A stretch of DNA of 5,384 nt from Ignavibacteria bacterium (lineage in GTDB: Bacteria; Bacteroidota; Ignavibacteria; Ignavibacteriales; Ignavibacteriaceae). The stretch spans positions 1 through 5,384 of the forward strand of contig JAOTUT010000138.1 of assembly GCA_029863735.1 (NCBI GenBank), in the 5' to 3' direction. Each line of letters begins with the position of its first letter. Position 1 is the first letter of the stretch. The translations under genes and the position numbers were made by a program. Under the pieces are notes generated by a model. That model did not search any database, was not told the DNA's origin, and saw only the letters and a program-made list of their open reading frames with translations. Of the stretch, positions 1 through 5,384 are shown in pieces.

Positions 1-295
1 TGACTGAAAAATTTTTAAAAGACGCTGTTTGCTCTTTCATTTTAATCAAAGTACCATCGGTTGAACTATGGTCAACGAAAATTACTTCAAACATTTCAGG
101 TGGGTAGTCCAATTTTCTTAATTGATTTATTAACTCATTAATATTTTCCGCTTCGTTCTTTGCAGCAATGACTATGGAAATATTTACTTCGTTGCTTTCG
201 TTTTTACTTCTGATATTTAATCTTTTGAGAGAAAATAGAAGTAATAGGTCTATCAGAATTAGTATGGTAATTGATAATATTATTAGATATATCAT
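1..295 (-). CDS. Family 2 glycosyltransferase, N-terminal part (runs off left edge)
   Basis: This is the first 98 codons of a protein whose 3' end lies outside the window. Residues 2-22 are a continuous hydrophobic stretch (IYLIILSITILILIDLLLLF), a probable membrane anchor, followed by the basic segment SLKRLNIRSK. From about residue 38 the GT-A fold of glycosyltransferase family 2 begins: NISIVIAAKNEAENI is strand 1 and the nucleotide-binding loop, LINQLRKLDYPPEMFEVIFV is helix 1 and strand 2, and VDHSSTDGT matches the family signature VDDxSxDGT. In this family the fold transfers a sugar from a nucleotide-sugar donor. An N-terminal membrane helix suggests action at the inner face of the cytoplasmic membrane on a lipid or polysaccharide acceptor; the substrate cannot be told. 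The ATG is directly preceded by an in-frame TAA, so no longer start is possible in this frame. No clear Shine-Dalgarno is seen before it. It is divergent from the next gene. The His in place of the usual second Asp is a variation seen in this family and is not evidence of inactivity. Confidence 0.88.
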   Translation of the reverse strand, partial: MIYLIILSITILILIDLLLLFSLKRLNIRSKNESNEVNISIVIAAKNEAENINELINQLRKLDYPPEMFEVIFVDHSSTDGTLIKMKEQTASFKNFSV

Positions 296-365
296 TTAAG
301 TTATCGAGGGAAAATAAAACACTCTATTTGTAAAAGTCTTTGTGAAAAATACTTAAATAATCTAT

Positions 366-395
366 CAAACTAATTTCCTAGTAATCCTACGACAA
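366..395 (-). promoter_or_regulatory. Probable promoter of the glycosyltransferase gene
   Basis: Read on the minus strand, a TTG (395-393) is followed after 19 bases by TTAGTTTG (373-366). This fits the Bacteroidota pattern TTG-N(17-23)-TAnnTTTG with one mismatch in the -7 element. It would give a 5' leader of roughly 65 bases before the ATG at 295. The mismatch and the AT-rich setting keep this tentative. Confidence 0.35.
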
Positions 396-403
396 TATAT
401 TCG

Positions 404-432
404 TTAGCCCTGATTACACGGGGCTAATTTTT
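404..432 (+). terminator. Terminator-like hairpin with no evident upstream gene
   Basis: TTAGCCC (404-410) and GGGCTAA (421-427) form a perfect 7-bp stem around a 10-base loop, followed by five T (428-432). This has the form of a Rho-independent terminator for plus-strand transcription. The reverse direction lacks a comparable T run. No plus-strand gene lies before it: bases 1-295 are the opposite-strand glycosyltransferase gene and 296-403 has no credible reading frame. It may end a small or antisense RNA, protect the divergent region from read-through, or be a relic of a lost gene. Confidence 0.55.
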
Positions 433-472
433 AATTTATCTGTGGGAATAGAATATTTTATTCGAACATAAT

Positions 473-490
473 GTCGGCGTGAATCCCGAC
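473..490. repeat. Small GC-rich inverted repeat
   Basis: GTCGG (473-477) pairs with CCGAC (486-490) across an 8-base loop. It stands out as a GC-rich patch in a very AT-rich stretch. It lies between two AT-rich inverted repeats, GAATA/TATTC (446-463) and TTAATTA/TAATTAA (494-512). It may be part of a structured leader or small RNA, or a protein-binding site; the sequence alone does not decide. Confidence 0.35.
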
Positions 491-493
491 CAA

Positions 494-512
494 TTAATTA
501 AGTCGTAATTAA
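494..512. repeat. AT-only 7-bp inverted repeat
   Basis: TTAATTA (494-500) and TAATTAA (506-512) are perfect inverted copies around AGTCG. The repeat lies about 27 bases upstream of the plus-strand -7 element, so it could be an operator near the -35 side of that promoter. Such AT-only palindromes also arise by chance in AT-rich DNA. Confidence 0.3.
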
Positions 513-538
513 ATTAGTATTTTATTAAAATAATTCCT

Positions 539-546
539 TAAATTTG
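539..546 (+). promoter_or_regulatory. -7 promoter element for the first propeller gene
   Basis: TAAATTTG matches the Bacteroidota -7 consensus TAnnTTTG exactly. No TTG is found 17-23 bases upstream; the nearest candidate is TTAG at 514-517, so the -33 element is weak or absent. Use of this promoter would give a leader of about 190 bases. The element is embedded in a 7-bp inverted repeat, TTAAATT (538-544) and AATTTAA (551-557), which could serve as an operator overlapping the promoter. Confidence 0.45.
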
Positions 547-732
547 CCCCAATTTAATTTTAGAATAAAAAAATCAACTATTGATATTAATAAAATATTT
601 TTTCCTACTGTTTCCATTTGCCACTTTTTCACCAATTTTATTACTATTTAATTTATTAAACGGGAATCGATCTAAGACAAATTGAAAATAGATTTAATTC
701 AATCAATAATTAACCAATCATTCATTAAAAAT

Positions 733-736
733 GGAG
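733..736 (+). promoter_or_regulatory. Ribosome binding site that fixes the start at 742
   Basis: GGAG lies 5 bases before the ATG at 742. This decides against the in-frame TTG at 682, which has no such site and would put 20 non-hydrophobic residues before a clear signal peptide. A three-codon frame, ATG GAG AAC TAA (731-742), overlaps the real start as TAATG. Confidence 0.8.
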
Positions 737-741
737 AACTA

Positions 742-3576
742 ATGAAGAATGTCTCAACTTTCTTTCTTGCACTTTTCCTGACTAGCACAGTTTTCGCACA
801 AAGTGAAAACGTTGAGCCTGTTCGTTCAATTAAAGACGGATTACAAGGACAAGTTAACCAGGGTGATAATGGGAACTCTAATATCAGAGAAAAAATTGAA
901 ATAGTTCCACCACCAATAAATATTGTTGATCAGAGTGCAGCCCCAGATGCTCTAATAAACAATAACAATGGAACCACCGGTACTTCTTATTTTACACAAA
1001 GCGAAACAGATATTGTGGCTTTTGGTTCTAATGTACTAATCGGTTTTAACGATTCAGGTTCATACAATGGCGGTAACCATTTTACTGGTTTCTCTTATTC
1101 GACTGATGGAGGTGTATCCTTTACTGATGGTGGTACGTTACCAACAAGCTCTGGAGCTGATTTTGGTGATCCAGCTATGGGGCGAAATGAAAATACAGGC
1201 AGGATTTACTTCTCCACACTTGGAAATTCTACTATTCAGGTTTTCCGTTCTGACGATAATGGTCTTACATGGATGGCTCCAGTTAATGGAACACCTGGCG
1301 GCTCATCTGAAGATAAACAATGGCTTACAGTTGATAATTTTGGTGGCTCTGGTAATGGTAACGTCTATTTGATCTCACGTCGCTTCGGCGGATCGCCTGG
1401 TATTTACATGTTTCGCTCAACTGATAATGGAAATACATTCGGACCCACGGGAGGTGTAAATATTTTTTCTGGCGGTCAGGGTGCATTTGTTTCAGTCGGT
1501 CCAGATCATTCAATCTATGCTTTTTATTATAACGGATCAAGCAGTACACTAGTACGCAAATCCACAGATTTTGGAGTAACTTTTGGTTCAGCGGTGACGG
1601 TAGTTAGTGGATTAATTGGAGGTGTTAATGGTGACCTTGGTTTGACGGGTATAAGACAGGGAACATCTACTCCTTCTAGCTTCCGTAGCAGTGAATTTTC
1701 ACATGCAGCAGTTAATCCTATTAGTGGGCACATCTATGTTACTTATGCTAATAAAGGTACAGGATCTGATAAAGCTGATGTTTTTATGGTGATGTCAACT
1801 GATGGAGGAACTACATGGACTGCCCCCACAAAAGTAAACGATGACGCGACAACAACAGACCAATGGATGCCAACCGTTGGAGTAACTCCGGATGGACTTA
1901 ATATTGGAATTTTTTATTATAGTCGTCAGGAGGATACAGCAAATAATAATTTATTTAAATATTATGGACGTTTAGGAACAATCTCTGGTTCAACAGTGAC
2001 ATTTAGTCCAAGCACTGCTATTAGTGATGTTGCTTCATTGCCGGAATTTGGTCGTGATGCTGTAGTTAATTCTGTTTATATGGGAGATTATAATCATGTC
2101 GCAGCCACACCAACAGGTTTCCATGTTGTTTGGTCTGATAACCGGGACGATCTTTCGGGTGGTGCACCTCGTAAAGATCCTAATTGCTACTATGAATTTA
2201 TACCAACGGGTCCTCCATGTCCAGTAGCTCAAGCTTCAAATCCAAATCCAGCGAGTGGAACTACCGGCGTTAGTATAAATTTACCTCAAATTACCTGGAC
2301 GAACGGTGCAGGCGCGACTTCAATTGAGGTATTTTTTGATGGTTCGAGTGTATATAGTGGTGCTCCAGTAACTTCTTATTCTATACCAGCGCCTCTTCAG
2401 TATAACACAACTTATGGTTGGAGAGTTGACGGAAGCAATGGTTCTTGCACGACATATGGGACAAGCTGGACATTTACGACAATGCAGGATCCTAACCTTG
2501 TTATCGACACTATGAAGATTTATCCAGGTAATGGAACTTACTGGACAGGAACTACAACTAGCTCTGCAAAAACCGATACAAGTGAAGTACGTGGATTTAA
2601 TACGGAAGACGGTTGGATTGTATTCGACGTCTCCGGTTTTCCTTCTGGAACTATTTTTACTTCTGCAGAATTCTTCGGTTATGTGAATGCAACCAATTGG
2701 CCATATTGGAGTTTGACTCCTATGGGAACAATTGATCCCAGAGTTGATGCTGCCTCCGTAATACATTCTTTTGTTAATGCGAATTCGGGTTCGGGAACAG
2801 CTTACATTTATTCAAATGAATCCAGCAGTTTCACAACAGGCTGGCATAGCTGGGTACCTGTTTCTAGTATTTTAACCGATTTACAAGGCTCATTATCTCA
2901 GGGTTGGTTTGCTTGCGGTATGGATTCAAGGGATAATAGTGCAACCTATTATATTGAATTTGACGGATGGGCGCAGACAAATGTACCGTACTTGGAAGTC
3001 ATTTATCAATATGTAGTGCCGGTTGAATTAACTTCGTTTACAGCAAACGTGGCTAAGGATGAAGTTAAATTAAACTGGAGTACAGCAACAGAAACCAACA
3101 ACCAGGGATTCCAGGTTGAGAAATTGAATGCCTCTGGTACATTTGAACAGATAGGATATGTAGCAGGATTCGGTACTACAACTGAGCCAAAAGCATATTC
3201 ATTTACAGATTCCAAATTAGATGCCGGAACATATACTTATAGATTAAAACAGATTGACTACGATGGATCTTTTGAATATTCCGATGCTGTTGAAGCCGAA
3301 GTTTCGATTCCTGCAGAATATGCATTAGAGCAGAATTATCCGAATCCATTTAACCCGAGTACAACAATAAAATACTCAATAGCAGAAGATGGATTTGTGA
3401 AGCTGGCAGTATACAATATGCTTGGAGAAGAAGTAGCAGCGATAGTAAACACTACACAAAAAGCAGGCAGGTATGAAGTAAACTTCAACGCAAACAAACT
3501 GTCGAGTGGAGTATATGTTTACGGGATAGAAGCAGGAAACTTCGTCTCAGCTAAGAAGTTGATGCTGTTGAAATAA
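742..3576 (+). CDS. T9SS-exported Asp-box beta-propeller protein with FnIII-like and CBM-like modules
   Basis: This is a complete 944-residue secreted protein. Residues 1-19 (MKNVSTFFLALFLTSTVFA) are a signal peptide with predicted cleavage before Q20. About 85-485 is a BNR/Asp-box propeller with five Asp boxes of the form SxDxGxT[WF] at about 120, 170, 226, 274 and 352, plus DKQWLTVD (191-198) and GDY...VVWSDNRDD (448-470) near the last blade. About 491-581 is an FnIII-like module (NPNPASG, TWTNGAGA, TTYGWRVDGSNG, SWTFTT). About 586-756 is a beta-rich module (WIVFDVSGFPSG, PYLEVIYQY) resembling the DNRLRE/CBM class. About 758-854 is the VELTSF-type FnIII-like linker common before sorting domains. 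Residues 856-944 are a type A T9SS C-terminal sorting domain (LEQNYPNPFNPSTTIKY, YNMLGEEV, LSSGVYVYGIEAG). In T9SS proteins this domain directs outer-membrane translocation and is usually removed. I see no xRIP motif or arginine triad of true sialidases, so the role is extracellular binding or an unassigned hydrolase. It is a paralogue of the next gene. Codon use changes in the C-terminal domain. Confidence 0.93.
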   Translation: MKNVSTFFLALFLTSTVFAQSENVEPVRSIKDGLQGQVNQGDNGNSNIREKIEIVPPPINIVDQSAAPDALINNNNGTTGTSYFTQSETDIVAFGSNVLIGFNDSGSYNGGNHFTGFSYSTDGGVSFTDGGTLPTSSGADFGDPAMGRNENTGRIYFSTLGNSTIQVFRSDDNGLTWMAPVNGTPGGSSEDKQWLTVDNFGGSGNGNVYLISRRFGGSPGIYMFRSTDNGNTFGPTGGVNIFSGGQGAFVSVGPDHSIYAFYYNGSSSTLVRKSTDFGVTFGSAVTVVSGLIGGVNGDLGLTGIRQGTSTPSSFRSSEFSHAAVNPISGHIYVTYANKGTGSDKADVFMVMSTDGGTTWTAPTKVNDDATTTDQWMPTVGVTPDGLNIGIFYYSRQEDTANNNLFKYYGRLGTISGSTVTFSPSTAISDVASLPEFGRDAVVNSVYMGDYNHVAATPTGFHVVWSDNRDDLSGGAPRKDPNCYYEFIPTGPPCPVAQASNPNPASGTTGVSINLPQITWTNGAGATSIEVFFDGSSVYSGAPVTSYSIPAPLQYNTTYGWRVDGSNGSCTTYGTSWTFTTMQDPNLVIDTMKIYPGNGTYWTGTTTSSAKTDTSEVRGFNTEDGWIVFDVSGFPSGTIFTSAEFFGYVNATNWPYWSLTPMGTIDPRVDAASVIHSFVNANSGSGTAYIYSNESSSFTTGWHSWVPVSSILTDLQGSLSQGWFACGMDSRDNSATYYIEFDGWAQTNVPYLEVIYQYVVPVELTSFTANVAKDEVKLNWSTATETNNQGFQVEKLNASGTFEQIGYVAGFGTTTEPKAYSFTDSKLDAGTYTYRLKQIDYDGSFEYSDAVEAEVSIPAEYALEQNYPNPFNPSTTIKYSIAEDGFVKLAVYNMLGEEVAAIVNTTQKAGRYEVNFNANKLSSGVYVYGIEAGNFVSAKKLMLLK

Positions 3577-3612
3577 CATAAGAAATCTCAACTGAGAAAA
3601 CTTAATATAATT

Positions 3613-3639
3613 AAAGCCCCGATTTTTCGGGGCTTTTTT
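3613..3639 (+). terminator. Rho-independent terminator of the first propeller gene
   Basis: AAAGCCCCG (3613-3621) pairs perfectly with CGGGGCTTT (3628-3636) around a 6-base loop, and a run of six T ends at 3639. It starts 36 bases after the stop codon at 3576. With the new promoter just downstream, it argues that the two propeller genes are separate transcription units. Confidence 0.92.
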
Positions 3640-3666
3640 ATTTTAAATAAAAATAAATTCCCAACA

Positions 3667-3699
3667 TTGCTTTTTTTGCAAAAGAATTTCTTAACTTTG
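3667..3699 (+). promoter_or_regulatory. Bacteroidota-type promoter of the second propeller gene
   Basis: TTG (3667-3669) is followed after 22 bases by TAACTTTG (3692-3699), an exact fit to TTG-N(17-23)-TAnnTTTG. An alternative TTTG at 3675-3678 is too close at 13 bases. The element lies just after the preceding terminator and gives a leader of about 85-90 bases before the start codon. Confidence 0.6.
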
Positions 3700-3713
3700 A
3701 AAAGATTATAATC

Positions 3714-3732
3714 AGTGATATTTCATATCACT
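3714..3732. repeat. Perfect 19-base dyad just downstream of the promoter
   Basis: AGTGATAT (3714-3721) and ATATCACT (3725-3732) are perfect 8-bp inverted copies around TTC. The dyad begins 14 bases after the -7 element, so it lies around or just after the expected transcription start. Two readings are possible: an operator for a dimeric repressor, or a 5'-end hairpin on the mRNA. The 3-base loop is tight but workable for RNA; the symmetry fits a protein site equally well. No similar dyad is seen before the first propeller gene. Confidence 0.5.
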
Positions 3733-3782
3733 TCAATCAAAAAAAAATCAAATTATTATTTAATTTATCAATAAATTAAAGT

Positions 3783-3786
3783 GGAG
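3783..3786 (+). promoter_or_regulatory. Ribosome binding site that favours the second of two ATGs
   Basis: GGAG is followed by two adjacent in-frame ATGs at 3789 and 3792. The second lies 5 bases away, the same spacing as in the first propeller gene; the first lies only 2 bases away, which is too close. The start is therefore placed at 3792. The choice adds or removes a single Met. Confidence 0.7.
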
Positions 3787-3791
3787 AAATG

Positions 3792-5384
3792 ATGAATAAA
3801 CTAACAACTTTATTCTTAACTATCATTTTACTGATGTGTGCAGGAAACATATTCGCCCAGGGTCAATCATGGGATGGGAATATTTGGTCTATTGTAAATA
3901 TAGATCCAAATGGCCCAATAAAAGCTGAATCACCCAATTGGGTGCCTGCAGAACAAACCCCAAGATTTTACGATCTTGGTAGAGGAGTTACTGTCTATCC
4001 AAATTTCAGACCACATCCTACTACAAATACAACACAATCAGAGATGAGTGTAGATGTTCATCCCGCAAATAACAATATTGTTTTTAGTTCAGCAAATGCT
4101 TCCAATTGGCCAGTGAGCACGATCTACGGAACAGGTGTCTACTGGTCATTGGATGGATCATCTACCTGGACGGGGTTCGACCAACCTCCATTCGGTTCAA
4201 ACTCTGGTGACCCTGTTTCAGTTATTGGTATCGATGGAAGACTATATGAAAATTATATTTCTAATAGTCTTGGGCAGGGAGTTGCAGTATCGACTAATAA
4301 TGGTGTAAGCTGGACTACACATACCGTTGCCCCAAATCCCGGGAGCCTTGCGGACAAAAATCATTTTATGGTTGACAAGACACCAAGCAGTCCATATGTG
4401 AACAGCTCATATTGTGTCTGGACAGATTTCGGTGGTGCTAACAACTATGATGCAGTTTTAAGATATTCCACAAACTTTGGTCAGAACTGGTCATCTTCAA
4501 TCAATTTGAGTAACGCACTTTCCTCTTATTTAAATCAAGGTGCAAATGTTCAAACCGGACCAAATGGTGAGGTTTATGCAACTTGGACTGTTTATATAGA
4601 TGGAAGTGTAACAACCGGTGAAGATGGAATCGGATTCGCAAAATCAACTGATGGTGGTGGAACCTGGACAGCTCCGATGTATGTTTATCAACAAACAAAC
4701 TTTGGAATAAGAACAACTTCGCTAACGGGAGGAAAAGGAATCAGATGTAACTCTTTTCCATCTATGGCAGTTGACAGATCAGGAGGTCCTGAAAATGGTA
4801 CGATATACATTTGTTGGACACAAAGAGGTGTTTCTCCTGCAGGAAATGATCCTGATGTGGTGATGGTTAAATCAACAGATGAAGGTGCAACCTGGTCATC
4901 ACCTGTTCGTGTAAATGATGACCCTTTAAACAACGCCAAAGATCAAATACTTCCATGGATTACAGTAGACCAGGCAACCGGTCAGGTAATACTTGTATTT
5001 TATGACAGTCGTAACGTTCCGAACTCACAGGCAGAAGTATTTATGGCAAGCTCATTTAATGGAGGAGCAACCTTCACCAATTTTGTTGTGAGTGATCAGG
5101 CATTTGTACTGGATCCTATTTCAGGATTCTCTGGAAATTATGCAGGAGATTATATCGGGGTTGCTGCATACAATGATGTTGCTTATCCGTATTGGATGGA
5201 TGAACGGACTGGAAATGCACAGGGTTGGATGGCAAGAGTAGAGTTCGGCCCTCCATGTCCTATAGATCCCCCGGACAATCCAAGTCCTGCAGCTAATGCA
5301 ATTGATATACCAATTACTGGAAATACATTAACCTGGACTAACGGTGCTGGTGCAGATTCAACTGAAATATGGTTTGGTGAAGTT
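3792..5384 (+). CDS. Secreted Asp-box beta-propeller protein, paralogue of the preceding gene (runs off right edge)
   Basis: The frame is open to the window end: 531 codons and no stop. Residues 1-22 (MNKLTTLFLTIILLMCAGNIFA) are a signal peptide with predicted cleavage before Q23; the LLMC segment is not a lipobox because Met precedes the Cys. About 80-485 is a BNR/Asp-box propeller with six boxes, at about 119 (SLDGSSTW), 167 (STNNGVSW), 226 (STNFGQNW), 285 (STDGGGTW), 361 (STDEGATW) and 421 (SFNGGATF). The first and several others are degenerate at the Asp or Gly. It shares with the preceding protein a DK....VD segment (188-195), GDY..VAA (452-459) and the junction GPPCP (486-490), then an FnIII-like module (NPSPA, TWTNGAGADSTEIWF) cut by the window edge. 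By analogy the missing part probably carries further beta modules and a T9SS sorting domain; that is inference. No sialidase xRIP motif is visible. It has its own promoter and a candidate operator upstream. Confidence 0.9.
   Translation, partial: MNKLTTLFLTIILLMCAGNIFAQGQSWDGNIWSIVNIDPNGPIKAESPNWVPAEQTPRFYDLGRGVTVYPNFRPHPTTNTTQSEMSVDVHPANNNIVFSSANASNWPVSTIYGTGVYWSLDGSSTWTGFDQPPFGSNSGDPVSVIGIDGRLYENYISNSLGQGVAVSTNNGVSWTTHTVAPNPGSLADKNHFMVDKTPSSPYVNSSYCVWTDFGGANNYDAVLRYSTNFGQNWSSSINLSNALSSYLNQGANVQTGPNGEVYATWTVYIDGSVTTGEDGIGFAKSTDGGGTWTAPMYVYQQTNFGIRTTSLTGGKGIRCNSFPSMAVDRSGGPENGTIYICWTQRGVSPAGNDPDVVMVKSTDEGATWSSPVRVNDDPLNNAKDQILPWITVDQATGQVILVFYDSRNVPNSQAEVFMASSFNGGATFTNFVVSDQAFVLDPISGFSGNYAGDYIGVAAYNDVAYPYWMDERTGNAQGWMARVEFGPPCPIDPPDNPSPAANAIDIPITGNTLTWTNGAGADSTEIWFGEV

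Larger units (their letters stand above)
296..741. other. Divergent intergenic region, 446 bases, AT-rich, no gene seen
   Basis: The region separates the minus-strand glycosyltransferase start from the plus-strand propeller gene. It holds the tentative minus-strand promoter (366-395), the hairpin at 404-432, a run of short inverted repeats between 446 and 512, and a plus-strand -7 element at 539-546. Bases 550-730 are A/T-rich leader in which I see no stable hairpin or known riboswitch. In-frame codons from a TTG at 682 lead into the next gene, but that extension is rejected as coding because the signal peptide and ribosome binding site begin later. No tRNA or known ncRNA was recognised. Confidence 0.6.

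Noticed and set aside
1..295. Inactive glycosyltransferase because VDH replaces VDD
   Set aside because: The second position of this motif varies in family 2, and the catalytic region is outside the window, so activity cannot be judged.
471..492. A T-arm-like sequence (GTCGG...GAATCCCGAC followed by CA) suggesting a tRNA remnant
   Set aside because: The loop is 8 bases and lacks the TTC of a T loop, and no acceptor, D or anticodon arms can be found around it.
682..741. A 20-residue N-terminal extension of the first propeller protein from a TTG at 682
   Set aside because: No ribosome binding site precedes it, the extension would hide a normal signal peptide, and a GGAG lies at the proper distance from the ATG at 742.
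1067..2766. Several open frames of 65-148 codons inside the first propeller gene on both strands
   Set aside because: They lie wholly within a long, domain-supported gene, have no recognisable motifs or ribosome binding sites, and read as shadow frames.
3006..3215. Minus-strand open frame of 69 codons inside the C-terminal part of the first propeller gene
   Set aside because: It is antisense to the conserved FnIII-like linker and has no independent support.
3825..3842. Possible lipoprotein signal around the Cys at residue 16 of the second propeller protein
   Set aside because: The residues before the Cys are LLM; a lipobox needs a small residue at -1. A normal cleavage site after IFA is present instead.
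4501..4939. Two minus-strand open frames within the second propeller gene
   Set aside because: They are antisense to the Asp-box propeller and have no motifs of their own; the His- and Leu-rich translation of one is typical of a shadow frame.

Overview
The window looks like a chromosomal fragment from an AT-rich member of the Bacteroidota/Ignavibacteriota/Chlorobi lineage. Three things point there. The first large protein ends in a type IX secretion system (T9SS) sorting domain of the 'QNYPNPFNPSTTIKY...' kind, which is very common in Ignavibacteria and related phyla. Both large genes lie downstream of a TAnnTTTG element, the -7 promoter motif of Bacteroidota. The proteins have the modular make-up of secreted proteins from this group. 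Both large genes also have a clear GGAG Shine-Dalgarno at the same spacing, which fits Ignavibacteria/Chlorobi better than classic Bacteroidia. This placement is an inference from motifs, not from a marker gene.

Layout: (1) 1-295, minus strand: the first 98 codons of a membrane-anchored family 2 glycosyltransferase that continues off the left edge. (2) 296-741: a 446-base AT-rich divergent intergenic region with a likely minus-strand promoter, a plus-oriented terminator-like hairpin with no evident gene in front of it, a cluster of small inverted repeats, and a plus-strand -7 element. (3) 742-3576: a complete 944-residue secreted protein made of a signal peptide, an Asp-box (BNR, sialidase-like) beta-propeller, an FnIII-like module, a DNRLRE/CBM-like beta module, a second FnIII-like module and the T9SS C-terminal domain. 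It is followed by a strong intrinsic terminator. (4) 3640-3791: a promoter, a perfect 19-base dyad just downstream of it, and a ribosome binding site. (5) 3792-5384: the first 531 codons of a second secreted Asp-box propeller protein, a diverged paralogue of the first. It runs off the right edge inside the same FnIII-like module.

The two large genes form a tandem paralogous pair, but each has its own promoter and the first has its own terminator, so they need not be one operon. The likely shared theme is export across the outer membrane by T9SS to the cell surface or medium, with the propellers binding or acting on glycans or other extracellular ligands. Neither propeller shows a sialidase active-site signature that I can see, so no enzyme activity is assigned. 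I found no mobile element, CRISPR array, tRNA or rRNA. I see nothing that clearly amounts to an undescribed system; the most checkable oddities are the dyad at 3714-3732, the orphan terminator at 404-432, and the codon-use change at the T9SS domain of the first large gene.
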